A DNA stretch of 37,440 nucleotides from positions 1 to 37,440 of the forward strand of contig JAALLE010000036.1 of the NCBI GenBank assembly GCA_011087605.1. The letters are read 5' to 3'. The translations under genes and the position numbers were made by a program. This stretch comes from Hyphomicrobiales bacterium (GTDB taxonomy: Bacteria; Pseudomonadota; Alphaproteobacteria; Rhizobiales; Rhizobiaceae). The notes beneath the pieces are model-generated. The model was not told the DNA's origin. It worked only from the letters and a program-made list of their open reading frames with translations, and made no database searches. The first letter of the stretch is position 1. Each line of letters begins with the position of its first letter. Positions 9,594-17,309 of this stretch are shown here, in pieces.

Positions 9594-10559
9594 TCAGCCT
9601 GTCCGCGCTGCGCGGCCGCCGCGGCGACGTCCTGCACCGGATGGGGTAGGGGTGCCACCCTGATTGCCTGCCATGGTTGCGGGGAATGTTCCCTGAACGG
9701 CGACACGGTCCTTATAGTTTCTGATCCATTCCATGCAGTCCTGGTCGACACCGGCCAGGACGTTGGCTGCATGAACCATTTCCATCTCCTGGGGGCGGCA
9801 GGGATTCATGATCGCGCTGGTCATGCCGGAAGCGATGCACATGGGAATAAAGGCGGCATTGATGCCATGGCGGTGAGGCAGGCCGAATGAGATGTTGGAC
9901 AGACCACAAGTCGTGTTGACGCCGAGTTCCTCGCGCAGGCGACGTACCAGTGCAAATACCTGTTTGCCGGCTGTGCCCATGGCGCCAATCGGCATGACCA
10001 GCGGATCGACCACAATATCATGGGCAGGAATGCCATAATCTGCGGCGTGTTCGACAATCTTCTTGGCGACCTCAAAACGCACGTCGGGATCTTCTGAGAT
10101 ACCGGTCTCGTCGTTGGAAATGGCAACAACCGGAACATCGTATTTTTTGACCAGCGGCAATATGGCTTCCAGCTTTTCAGTTTCGCCAGTCACGGAATTG
10201 ACCAGCGGGCGCCCCTTGGCGACTTTAAGGCCGGCTTCAATGGCGGCTGTGACCGATGAATCGATGGAGAGGGGAATGTCGACAAGTTCCTGAACCATTT
10301 CCAGGGTCTGGACCAGCAGAGCTGGTTCGGTAGCGTTAGGATCGACCGATGTCACGCCGGCATTAATGTCCAGCATGGTCGCGCCAGCGGCAACCTGAGC
10401 CAGGGCATCCGCCTTGACCGTATCAAAATTGCCGGCCTGCATTTCAGCAGCAAGCTTTTTGCGCCCGGTGGGGTTGATGCGCTCTCCAATAACGCAGAAT
10501 TTCTGATCAAAGCCGATTACGACTTCCTTGCTTGCTGATGCAACGATTGTCTGTGTCAC
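9594..10559 (-). CDS. Methyltetrahydrofolate:corrinoid methyltransferase (pterin-binding, MtgA/AcsE-like)
   Basis: A 321-residue TIM-barrel pterin-binding enzyme related to AcsE/MeTr, MtgA and CmuB. GERINPTGRKK at residues 25-35 and LDINAG are the folate-binding signatures, and CGLSNISFGLP is the family's late-barrel motif. Expected role: moving a methyl group between a methyl-corrinoid protein and tetrahydrofolate. The start is GTG at 10559 with GGAG 8 bases upstream. The last ~15 residues (SGAGRRRGGRAARTG) are a basic extension beyond the barrel. It is divergent from metF, and the shared intergenic region contains a SahR-like palindrome. In glycine betaine or chloromethane pathways this step feeds the methyl group to H4folate, and the gene set here suggests that direction. 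Confidence 0.9.
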   Translation of the reverse strand: MTQTIVASASKEVVIGFDQKFCVIGERINPTGRKKLAAEMQAGNFDTVKADALAQVAAGATMLDINAGVTSVDPNATEPALLVQTLEMVQELVDIPLSIDSSVTAAIEAGLKVAKGRPLVNSVTGETEKLEAILPLVKKYDVPVVAISNDETGISEDPDVRFEVAKKIVEHAADYGIPAHDIVVDPLVMPIGAMGTAGKQVFALVRRLREELGVNTTCGLSNISFGLPHRHGINAAFIPMCIASGMTSAIMNPCRPQEMEMVHAANVLAGVDQDCMEWIRNYKDRVAVQGTFPATMAGNQGGTPTPSGAGRRRGGRAARTG

Positions 10560-10878
10560 GTCACTGTCTCCAATTGGATTGCCGGTCTCTTTGCGGTTGG
10601 GTCGTTATACACACTTTGCCGCAGCCGGTATTTTGTTGCGGCAACTATCATCGTCTTTTGAACCGCGAGGCAGTGCCAAATGCGACACCAAACGGCTCAT
10701 TTCTAGACGTCAGCGAAATGTTTTTTCATCACTGGATTTATAAACATAAAGAAATCTTTATATCAACCTTGCGCATATCGATTTTTTAATGTAATTTCAC
10801 TTTACGACATTGGTTGTCGCAAACAAGCCAAGTCTGTATGATTGTAATTTCACCTCGTGTTTTCCGTAGGAACATCCC
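10560..10878. other. Divergent regulatory region between the methyl-H4folate methyltransferase gene and metF
   Basis: A 319-base non-coding stretch, notably AT-rich between 10720 and 10860. It contains one clear element, the palindrome at 10744-10763 described separately, and must hold the promoters of both divergent genes. A GTAGGAAC ribosome site lies just before metF. I see no other gene or structured RNA. Confidence 0.6.
10744..10763. promoter_or_regulatory. SahR-like operator palindrome upstream of metF
   Basis: ACATAAAG-N4-CTTTATAT, 8-base arms with one mismatch and a 4-base spacer. A second copy with the same 20-base geometry and perfect arms lies upstream of the BHMT-like gene at 18368-18387. 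From memory this resembles the alphaproteobacterial operators of SahR, the S-adenosylhomocysteine-responsive ArsR-family repressor of methionine-cycle genes. The repressor itself is not encoded in this window. Confidence 0.6.
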
Positions 10879-11760
10879 ATGTCTCCAGCAAAAATCTTCG
10901 ACCAACCCGTTGTTAGTGTAGAATATTTTCCACCCAAGGGACTTTCGGCCGAACGATCACTGATGACCGGGGCTCACGCCCTGCGGCGATTCGAGCCTGC
11001 TTACCAGACCGTGACGTTTGGTGCAGGTGGTTCGGCAATTGAGGGAAGTTTTGACTGGTCTGTCAGCCTGCAAAACCTCAACGAAGTGCCAACTGCGACG
11101 CATATTGCGTTGTGCCACTTTAACCGAGAGAGCCTGTTTGAGTTCGCGGAGAATCTGTGGGAGCAGGGAATTCACCGTCTGGTGGTTCTCAGGGGCGACG
11201 CAGGAGGTCAACTGGCCGGATTTGACAGCGTTGCAGACGCCATTGCCGGGTTGAAAAAGCTGCACCCCTTTGATGTATCGGTTGCGGCTTATCCCGAAGT
11301 TCATCCGCTGGCTGAATCACGCGACGTCGATATTGCCAATCTGATCGCCAAACAGGATGCCGGGGCCAACCGGGCAATCACTCAGTATTTCTTCAACAAT
11401 GAAGATTTCTATCGTTTTCGCGACGAAGCGGAGAAAAAGGGCTTTCGCCGCGATATCGTTCCAGGCGTAATTCCAATCACCAATTTTGAACGCATTATCG
11501 AATTTTCGGCCAAATGCGGTGCCAGCATTCCCGATCATTTTCATCCGCTGTTTGAAGCGGCAGGTGATGATCGCGCCAAGCACACCGACGTTGCCCGCAA
11601 GCTGATTGAAGAACAGGTGCGGGATCTGGCCCAGAACGGCGTCCTGGCGCTGCATATTTACACGCTTAACAGGGTTGACCTGACCGCCGACGCGATCAGG
11701 GCGTTCAACGGTGAATTCGATACGAACGTCGCTGCATTCCGCCCAGCTCTCGTCGGGTAA
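10879..11760 (+). CDS. metF: Methylenetetrahydrofolate reductase
   Basis: A 293-residue TIM-barrel flavoprotein of normal MetF length. VEYFPPKG near residue 14 carries the conserved catalytic glutamate (E28 in E. coli). The strand-2 motif TVTFGAGGS and the later RGDAGG motif are also typical. It interconverts methylene-H4folate and methyl-H4folate. It has its own promoter region with a SahR-like operator, as expected for a biosynthetic methionine-cycle MetF. A second, more divergent MetF-like gene lies convergent to it, so one of the two may work in the oxidative direction on methyl groups coming off the corrinoid protein. Confidence 0.92.
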   Translation: MSPAKIFDQPVVSVEYFPPKGLSAERSLMTGAHALRRFEPAYQTVTFGAGGSAIEGSFDWSVSLQNLNEVPTATHIALCHFNRESLFEFAENLWEQGIHRLVVLRGDAGGQLAGFDSVADAIAGLKKLHPFDVSVAAYPEVHPLAESRDVDIANLIAKQDAGANRAITQYFFNNEDFYRFRDEAEKKGFRRDIVPGVIPITNFERIIEFSAKCGASIPDHFHPLFEAAGDDRAKHTDVARKLIEEQVRDLAQNGVLALHIYTLNRVDLTADAIRAFNGEFDTNVAAFRPALVG

Positions 11761-11784
11761 TCGGGTTGCCCAAGCCGTAATTGA

Positions 11785-12651
11785 TTAGGCCAGAACCGCT
11801 GACTGGCCTTCATTGGAAAACTGGAAACTGCCCCGATCGGTCAACCAGTCGGCAGATGCCTGAAGCCCGCCAAATGGAAAGACGTGAAGTTGGGCAATGT
11901 TGCCAACCTGCTCCCGCCAGGCCTGTTCAATCGGGTTGACGACGTCCTCAGGTGAATGTTTTGTGGCCAGCTGAGCAATGGCGCTGGTGCGTTTCTTAAA
12001 GAAATTCAAAGAGTTGCCAACTCCGCACATGGCCGCATATTTAATCAGCGTGGTAATCTTTGCTGGCCCTGCGACACCGAGATGAATCGGCGCATCGATC
12101 CCGGCTTGTTTGACCGAGCGTGCCCAATCAACAAATTTCGGGCCATCAAAGCCAAATTGTGTTGCGATGCGAAACTCGGCATCGCTCTGCAGTCCAAAAT
12201 CAATCTTGTCTTTCAAAACCTGCATAACGTCGCGACCGCCATAGGCAACATTGCCTTCCGGGTGCCCGCCAATCGCCACGTGTTTGATGCCCAATTTGTC
12301 AATCAGACCGGTTTGCAACACTGCGAGAGCTTCAGAATAGGGGCCCATTTGCTCGTCTGCTTCGCCAGCAATAATAAGAATATCGCGGACGCCGGCATCG
12401 TTTGCCATGCCTGACAGACGGGCTTCCAGTGCCGCTTCGCTTTCGATGCGTCGAGCCGGAATATGGGGCACAGCCTGATAGCCAAGATCAGTCACTTTGC
12501 GGGCAGCAGCAATCAGTTCGGCAACCGGATCAACACCGACATCGGTAATGTAGACACGCGTTCCCGTGGGCAGCATGTCGCCATGCAACTTGCCGTCATG
12601 GACATGTTTTGCGCTGACCTCGATTGAGGCGCCGACTTTTGCTGCGGTCAT
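11785..12651 (-). CDS. Divergent MetF-family methylenetetrahydrofolate reductase (candidate catabolic enzyme)
   Basis: A 288-residue protein of the MetF fold. ASIEVSAK near residues 8-15 replaces the usual EFFPPK but keeps the glutamate. TRVYITDVG, AVPHIPARRI and ILIIAGEAD follow the order of MetF strands 2-4. It starts inside the end of the small PF13769-like gene (ATGA overlap), so the two are translationally coupled. By analogy with MetF2 of the aerobic chloromethane pathway, it may oxidise methyl-H4folate made by the corrinoid methyltransferase. That direction is inferred. The gene has no SahR-like operator, unlike the other metF. Confidence 0.8.
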   Translation of the reverse strand: MTAAKVGASIEVSAKHVHDGKLHGDMLPTGTRVYITDVGVDPVAELIAAARKVTDLGYQAVPHIPARRIESEAALEARLSGMANDAGVRDILIIAGEADEQMGPYSEALAVLQTGLIDKLGIKHVAIGGHPEGNVAYGGRDVMQVLKDKIDFGLQSDAEFRIATQFGFDGPKFVDWARSVKQAGIDAPIHLGVAGPAKITTLIKYAAMCGVGNSLNFFKKRTSAIAQLATKHSPEDVVNPIEQAWREQVGNIAQLHVFPFGGLQASADWLTDRGSFQFSNEGQSAVLA

Positions 12652-12950
12652 GCTTCGCGACCTCCATTTTTGACAAGGGCCACCAATCTGGCCTTGTCAT
12701 ATTCACCTTCAATGGCATCCATTGCCAGTTGAGCTTCGGCTTCCAGATCATCACCAACCGGCACCGGGTCACCGCGCCGCCATTCGGCCAGATAATCGTC
12801 CGTCTCGGCAGCCCCGGTGCGCATGGCGGCCATGTCTATGGCTTCGGTAAAGCGCAATGACAGTTCGCGCTTGGCCTGATTGCGACGTCCGGCCTTGACC
12901 ATAATCTGGGCCGGAATGTCCCGCCAGTAAACGATTTGAAGTTGTGCCAT
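12648..12950 (-). CDS. Small PF13769-like ('virulence factor') protein coupled to the MetF-like gene
   Basis: A 100-residue protein beginning MAQLQIVYWRDIPAQ and containing GRRNQAKRELS and a FTEAIDMAAMRTG segment. This is the pattern of the small domain family labelled Virulence_fact (PF13769). That name is historical and no biochemical function is established to my knowledge. The start at 12950 (GGAAAG upstream) is preferred over an extended start because the family begins at this strand. Its stop overlaps the start of the MetF-like gene, so the two are made together. A role as partner subunit or assembly factor of that reductase is a reasonable guess, no more. Confidence 0.75.
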   Translation of the reverse strand: MAQLQIVYWRDIPAQIMVKAGRRNQAKRELSLRFTEAIDMAAMRTGAAETDDYLAEWRRGDPVPVGDDLEAEAQLAMDAIEGEYDKARLVALVKNGGREA

Positions 12951-13225
12951 TGCAAGCTTTCCATGTTTTCGGTGGCCAAAATGCGCTTTTGTGTCTCTCA
13001 ATCCTTATGTAAGGGCGACGGAGGACAACTTCAAATACGACTCCGACAGCCCATTTTTGAAGTTTTGGTCCAACTTATCGACTATCATGGACGCGCTTGT
13101 AGCACCAATCATAATCCTTGATGCAATGACGTCGTCACCACTCATATGCAGCATTGATATCGCAATTGCGACACCTATGCCAAAATTATGAATGACCAAT
13201 ATCGGTGACACCTTCCGGTGATGTC
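12951..13225. other. 275-base gap between the DUF1638 gene and the PF13769-like gene
   Basis: Both flanking genes are on the minus strand but are unusually far apart for this cluster. Short open frames exist (for example 13005-13229 on the minus strand) but lack a ribosome site and familiar sequence. The stretch may hold a promoter for the PF13769-like/MetF-like pair. I see no clear element. Confidence 0.4.
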
Positions 13226-13858
13226 TCAAGATTGTTGCGGGATGTCCGCAAGCGCATTGGAGAGATCACCATATCCGGTCAGGCGCTTTTCGAATTCCAG
13301 GCCAAGAAATTCAGCAGCCTGTCTAGCATTTTCCGTCAATTGCTCATCTTCGGTCTGGGCAATGTAGATCATGCGTGTGTAATTACCAAAATACATCTCG
13401 CGCAGTTCCGGGTGACGGTCCATGCCCAGCGGCTTGACCAAAAAGGTCTCGAAATGGCGGGCCAGAAAATCCGTCATGAAAAAGCTGGTCAGCAGGTCAT
13501 CGCCTTCCTCTTCAAAGGTTTGGTTGCCCATATAGAATGAAAAACAATGCGGTCCGGCAATCCGCTCGACGCCGTGCTTGTCGCAGACCATGTCCAGATG
13601 CCCGCCTGTGCCACAATCGGCATAGGCAACGAAAATCTGTTCAAACCCTTCCGCCCTGGCGCTGTTGATGGCCGCATCGACGCCCGGGGCGATTTTATCG
13701 GGATAATGGTGCCACATGGCGGGCAGGCATTTTAGATCAATATTGGTGAGACCCAGTTGTTCGCTCACCGCAAGAATTTCACGGGCAATCATGCCACACC
13801 CTATGACTCGCACAGGGGCGGGCTCCGGTGCATCGACAGATTTGCCAATTTGATTCAT
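13226..13858 (-). CDS. DUF1638 protein
   Basis: A 210-residue protein carrying the whole DUF1638 (PF07796) pattern. It has IGCGMIAREI near the N-terminus, KCLPAMWHHYPDKI, then AYADCGTGGHLD, GPHCFSFYMG and DFLARHFE, and ends with HPELREMYFGNYTRMIYIAQ. The spaced cysteines and histidines look like a metal or cofactor site. The family is known from methanogens and anaerobes near corrinoid methyltransferase genes. Its molecular role is not established as far as I know. Here it sits just past the terminator of the corrinoid-protein gene, so it probably has its own promoter. A part in corrinoid handling or methyl transfer is inferred from position alone. Confidence 0.85.
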   Translation of the reverse strand: MNQIGKSVDAPEPAPVRVIGCGMIAREILAVSEQLGLTNIDLKCLPAMWHHYPDKIAPGVDAAINSARAEGFEQIFVAYADCGTGGHLDMVCDKHGVERIAGPHCFSFYMGNQTFEEEGDDLLTSFFMTDFLARHFETFLVKPLGMDRHPELREMYFGNYTRMIYIAQTEDEQLTENARQAAEFLGLEFEKRLTGYGDLSNALADIPQQS

Positions 13859-13892
13859 ACAAATACCCTAACACCCTAATTCAGAAACAAAA

Positions 13893-13912
13893 AAGGCGTC
13901 CGAAGACGCCTT
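13893..13912 (-). terminator. Intrinsic terminator of the corrinoid protein gene (UUCG tetraloop)
   Basis: Read on the minus strand: AAGGCGTC-TTCG-GACGCCTT followed by a run of T. The stem is a perfect 8 base pairs closed by a stable C(UUCG)G tetraloop. It lies 30 bases beyond the stop of the corrinoid protein gene and before the DUF1638 start, so it separates the two transcripts. Confidence 0.88.
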
Positions 13913-13942
13913 GATATTGCAGTCAGTTCAGGCGGCCCGGCG

Positions 13943-14644
13943 TCAGGCGCTTGCCCGCTGATTATGTTTGCGCGTCATGTAGTCCTTGGCGGTTTCCACG
14001 GCCACTGCCGCATCGCGACAATAGGCGTCGGCGCCGATTGCTTCACCAAATTCATCATTCAGCGGTGCACCACCGACCAGCACCGTATAATCGTCGCGAA
14101 TGCCCTTTTCCTTCATCGTGTCGATGACAACTTTCATGTAAGGCATGGTGGTCGTCAGCAGGGCAGACATGCCAACAATATCGGGCTCATGCTCGTCTAT
14201 AGCGTCCAGATAATTTTCGACAGGGTTGTTGATGCCCAGATCAATGACGTCGAACCCGGCGCCTTCCATCATCATGCCGACCAGGTTTTTGCCGATATCG
14301 TGAATGTCACCTTTCACCGTGCCAATCACCATCTTACCCTGTTTGGGCGCGCCGGTAGCAGCAAGCAGCGGGCGCAATATGGCCATGCCGCCCTTCATCG
14401 CATTGGCTGACAGCAGAACTTCAGGCACAAACAGGATGCCGTCGCGAAAATCCTCACCAACAATGCGCATGCCTTCAACCAGCGCCTCGGTCAGAACCTT
14501 GTAGGGGGCCCAATCCCGGCTCAACAGGATATTGGTGCCTTCTTCAATCTCTTCCTTCAGACCATCATACAGATCGTCATGCATTTGCAGAACGAGCTCT
14601 TCTGTCGGCAATTCGGAGAGGATGATTTCTTCTTCGTCAGACAT
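13943..14644 (-). CDS. Methyltransferase corrinoid protein (MtgC/MttC-like, B12-binding)
   Basis: A 233-residue cobalamin-carrying protein. Residues about 15-95 are the helical cap (B12-binding 2). The Rossmann-like domain follows with GDIHDIG at 112-118, where His115 is the lower cobalt ligand. Further conserved stretches are SALLTTTM and VGGAPLN, which hold the nucleotide tail. It accepts the methyl group from an MttB-family protein and passes it to the folate enzyme. I prefer the second ATG, at 14644, because AGGG lies 9 bases before it. The ATG at 14650 would be too close. It is divergent from the mttB-like gene at 14967 and is the only corrinoid protein in the window, although two MttB-like proteins are encoded. 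Confidence 0.92.
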   Translation of the reverse strand: MSDEEEIILSELPTEELVLQMHDDLYDGLKEEIEEGTNILLSRDWAPYKVLTEALVEGMRIVGEDFRDGILFVPEVLLSANAMKGGMAILRPLLAATGAPKQGKMVIGTVKGDIHDIGKNLVGMMMEGAGFDVIDLGINNPVENYLDAIDEHEPDIVGMSALLTTTMPYMKVVIDTMKEKGIRDDYTVLVGGAPLNDEFGEAIGADAYCRDAAVAVETAKDYMTRKHNQRASA

Positions 14645-14966
14645 GTGCATAAACCCTGTGCGAAACGTCCCATTCAGTTGGTGATTATGTCTTGCTTAAT
14701 ATGTTCAACGCTTCCTATAGCGACTTAGCCCGACACGATTGCGACCTGTTTGGTTCATAACATCTTGCTTTCCCGGTCCAAAGGCAAATTTTTCCAAAAA
14801 TGGCGTCTTCTTTGCGACCGCCGTCTTGATTGCGCCAACAGGTGCCGCACGGGGAAAGTTGTCGGCGCTGCGCATGGGGGAATAGTGGGCCAGATAATCA
14901 ATTTTGACATGGTGCAATTGTTCAAAATGCGCCATGCTAGACAGTCACTGACCGGGATGACAGATC
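14645..14966. other. Divergent regulatory region between the corrinoid protein gene and the first mttB-like gene
   Basis: About 320 bases without a supported gene, serving two divergent transcripts that need each other's product. Near the mttB side it holds a TTGACA (14904-14909) and an imperfect inverted repeat, TGGTGCA at 14910-14916 and TGCGCCA at 14928-14934. No convincing -10 box is visible. Confidence 0.45.
14910..14934 (+). promoter_or_regulatory. Possible operator in front of the first mttB-like gene
   Basis: TGGTGCA-N11-TGCGCCA, 7-base arms with one mismatch, lies directly after a TTGACA and about 32 bases before the ATG. The placement suits a regulator acting at the promoter. No second copy was noticed elsewhere in the window, so support is weak. 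Confidence 0.25.
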
Positions 14967-16514
14967 ATGAGTGAAGCCAGAGCTGCAAGACGCGGACGCG
15001 GTGGTGGTGGTGCAGCGGCCCGCCGGGCGGAACGTACCAGCGGCGTTACCGAGCACTTGCCCTATATCCGCCGAAAAATCGCGACTTTCGATATTCTCAA
15101 CGACGAAGCGATGGAAATTATCGAATCCAATGCCGATACGGTGCTGGAAGAGATCGGTATTGAGTTCCGCGATGATGCCGAAGCGCTGGCGATGCTGAAA
15201 GAGGCCGGTGCCGACGTTCAGGGCGAACGGGTGCATTTTCCAAAAGGCCTGTGTCGCGACCTGATGAAGACGGCACCGCGGGAATTTACCCAGCACGCCC
15301 GCAATCCCGAACGCAATGTGGTGATCGGGGGCAACAACACCGTATTTGCACCGGTTTATGGTCCGCCATTCGTTCTCGATCTGGAGGGTGAGCGTCGCTA
15401 TGCGACGATGGAGGACTTCCGAAATTTTGTGAAAATGGCCTATATGGCCCCCGCCATGCATCACAGTGGCGGAACCGTATGTGAGCCGGTCGATGTTGCC
15501 GTCAACAAGCGCCATCTGGACATGGTCCACGCCCATATGACTCTGTCGGACAAGCCATATATGGGGTCAGTGACCGCACCGGAGAGGGCTGCCGACACGG
15601 TGGAAATGTCGAAAATCCTGTTTGGCGAAGAGTTTGTCGACAATAATTGCGTCGTCACATCGCTGATCAACATCAATTCACCAATGGTCATGGATGACAC
15701 CATGCTTGGCGCGCTGAAAGTCTATGCGCGGGCCGGGCAGGCGACGATAATCTCGCCCTTCATCGTCGGCGGGGCAATGTCGCCGGTCACCGTTGCTGGA
15801 ACATTGACCCAGGTTCTCGCCGAAGCACAGGCTGCAATTGCCTTTTCGCAGCTATGCCGCCCCGGCGCTCCGGTGATCATGGGGACATTTGCGACTTCAA
15901 TTTCAATGCAGTCCGGGGCACCGGCCTTTGGTACGCCGGAACCGGCTCAGGTACTTTATGGAGCGGCGCAATTTGCTCGCAAGTTTGGCCTGCCTTTCCG
16001 CTCTGGTGGATCGCTGACGGGCTCAAAAATGCCCGATGCGCAGGCCGCATATGAAAGCGCAAATACGCTTAATCCCACCCTGTTGGGTGGTGTCAATTTC
16101 GCATTGCATTCAGCAGGTTGGTTAGAGGGCGGCCTGGTCAGTTCGTACGAAAAATTCGTCATGGATTGCGACCAGCTGGCAGCCCAGCAGAAAATGGCGG
16201 CTGGTGTCGATGTCAGCGAACACGGGCAGGCAATGGATGCTATTCGAGAAGTCGGTCCGGGCAGCCATTATCTGGGCTGTGACCATACCCAGGCGAACTT
16301 CAAAACTGCTTTTTTCCGCTCGACAATTGCCGACAACAACTCATTTGAACAGTGGGAAGTTGAAGGCGCCAAGACCGCGCCACAGCGGGCCAATGAGATT
16401 GCCCGCAAATGGATCAGTGATCACAACGCCCCGGATCTCGACCCGGCCAAACGCGAGGCGCTGGATGCCTATGTCGCCAATAAAAAGGATTCCATGCCCG
16501 ACGCCTTCACCTGA
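14967..16514 (+). CDS. MttB-superfamily corrinoid methyltransferase, non-pyrrolysine (copy 1)
   Basis: A 515-residue member of the trimethylamine methyltransferase (MttB) superfamily. The reading frame has no in-frame amber codon, so it belongs to the non-pyrrolysine branch, which includes the glycine betaine methyltransferase MtgB and the proline betaine and carnitine enzymes MtpB and MtcB. Family features seen are EEIGIEF near residue 55, HSAGWLEGGL around 378-387 and GPGSHYLGCDHTQ near 430. Expected role: transfer of a methyl group from a quaternary amine (or similar) to the divergently encoded corrinoid protein. Residues 1-26 form a tail rich in Arg, Gly and Ala (ARAARRGRGGGGAAARRAER) that precedes the barrel. 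GGGATGA lies shortly before the ATG. The substrate is not determined by sequence, but the glycine-producing neighbours favour glycine betaine. Confidence 0.9.
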   Translation: MSEARAARRGRGGGGAAARRAERTSGVTEHLPYIRRKIATFDILNDEAMEIIESNADTVLEEIGIEFRDDAEALAMLKEAGADVQGERVHFPKGLCRDLMKTAPREFTQHARNPERNVVIGGNNTVFAPVYGPPFVLDLEGERRYATMEDFRNFVKMAYMAPAMHHSGGTVCEPVDVAVNKRHLDMVHAHMTLSDKPYMGSVTAPERAADTVEMSKILFGEEFVDNNCVVTSLININSPMVMDDTMLGALKVYARAGQATIISPFIVGGAMSPVTVAGTLTQVLAEAQAAIAFSQLCRPGAPVIMGTFATSISMQSGAPAFGTPEPAQVLYGAAQFARKFGLPFRSGGSLTGSKMPDAQAAYESANTLNPTLLGGVNFALHSAGWLEGGLVSSYEKFVMDCDQLAAQQKMAAGVDVSEHGQAMDAIREVGPGSHYLGCDHTQANFKTAFFRSTIADNNSFEQWEVEGAKTAPQRANEIARKWISDHNAPDLDPAKREALDAYVANKKDSMPDAFT

Positions 16515-16635
16515 ACACGCGAGGTCAGGGCGCCAAATTGTCGGGAAGTGAGAAGCCGGGAATTCATTGCCGACTTCATCCAGCAGGAAGTCTGGCGTTC
16601 GGCTATCAAGGGGTGAGTGCTGGCGGAGCGGTGTG

Positions 16636-17295
16636 ATGAACAATGACGCAGCATTGAAGCTTGAAGATGATATTCGGGAAATTCTGTTGCCCAGTGGCCT
16701 GTTGCCGCTTGGATGGTTTGAAATTGATGGCCAGTCCGCCTTGTTGATCGGTAACGTTGGCAGCAGCCAGTGGCAGGCATTTTCTGGGTCGGAACAATTT
16801 GCCGATGATGAAGCTGATCCGATGAACCGTTGGACAGTTTCGGTTATTTCAGCAATGGCTGAAAAGCTGCGACCCGAATTGGTGGAGCATATCAGATATC
16901 CGTTTGGCGACCCCAACTGGCCATTTCAGGAATATGCCAAGCAGGCATTGGGGATCGATCAGTCGCCAATCGGCCTGTTGATTCACCCCGAATATGGATT
17001 GTGGACAGCGTTTCGCGCGGTTGTGATTTTCGCCGACAAATTTGATCTGCAGGAAGCCCAAATCCCCGATCATCCATGTGACACATGCTCAGACAGACCC
17101 TGTTTGAATACCTGCCCGATCGCGGCATTCACTATCGACGGATATGATTATCTTGCCTGCAAATCTCATGTTGCAGGCGAACAGGGCAGGGCCTGTCGCG
17201 AGGGTGGCTGTCTGGCGCGACTGGCCTGCCCGGTGGGCAGCCAATATCGCTATCAAAAGCCGCATCAGGCTTTTCACATGAAGGCCTATATCTGA
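16636..17295 (+). CDS. CblC/MMACHC-like domain fused to a 4Fe-4S ferredoxin domain
   Basis: A 219-residue protein in two parts. Residues 1-140 resemble human MMACHC (CblC), a flavin-dependent cobalamin-processing protein. LEDDIREILLPSGLLPLGWF near the start and IHPEYGLWTAFRAVVIF at 116-132 line up with MMACHC's N-terminal helix and its HPRFGGWFAIRGVVLL segment, as I remember that sequence. Residues 148-198 carry eight cysteines (148, 151, 156, 160 and 175, 187, 192, 198), the first four in ferredoxin order C-x2-C-x4-C-x3-CP. One or two 4Fe-4S clusters are likely. The ATG at 16636 has GGAG 7 bases before it. It lies 121 bases after the mttB-like gene on the same strand. A job in reducing or repairing the corrinoid cofactor is inferred. 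A QueG-like relative is the main alternative. Confidence 0.75.
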   Translation: MNNDAALKLEDDIREILLPSGLLPLGWFEIDGQSALLIGNVGSSQWQAFSGSEQFADDEADPMNRWTVSVISAMAEKLRPELVEHIRYPFGDPNWPFQEYAKQALGIDQSPIGLLIHPEYGLWTAFRAVVIFADKFDLQEAQIPDHPCDTCSDRPCLNTCPIAAFTIDGYDYLACKSHVAGEQGRACREGGCLARLACPVGSQYRYQKPHQAFHMKAYI

Positions 17296-17309
17296 CGATT
17301 GTCAGGGCT

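Noticed and set aside
12648-12950. A true virulence determinant
   Set aside because: The 'virulence factor' family name is historical; position and coupling to a MetF-like gene point to one-carbon metabolism.
13005-13229. A 74-codon minus-strand open frame between the DUF1638 and PF13769-like genes
   Set aside because: It overlaps the DUF1638 stop region, has no ribosome site and no recognisable motif.
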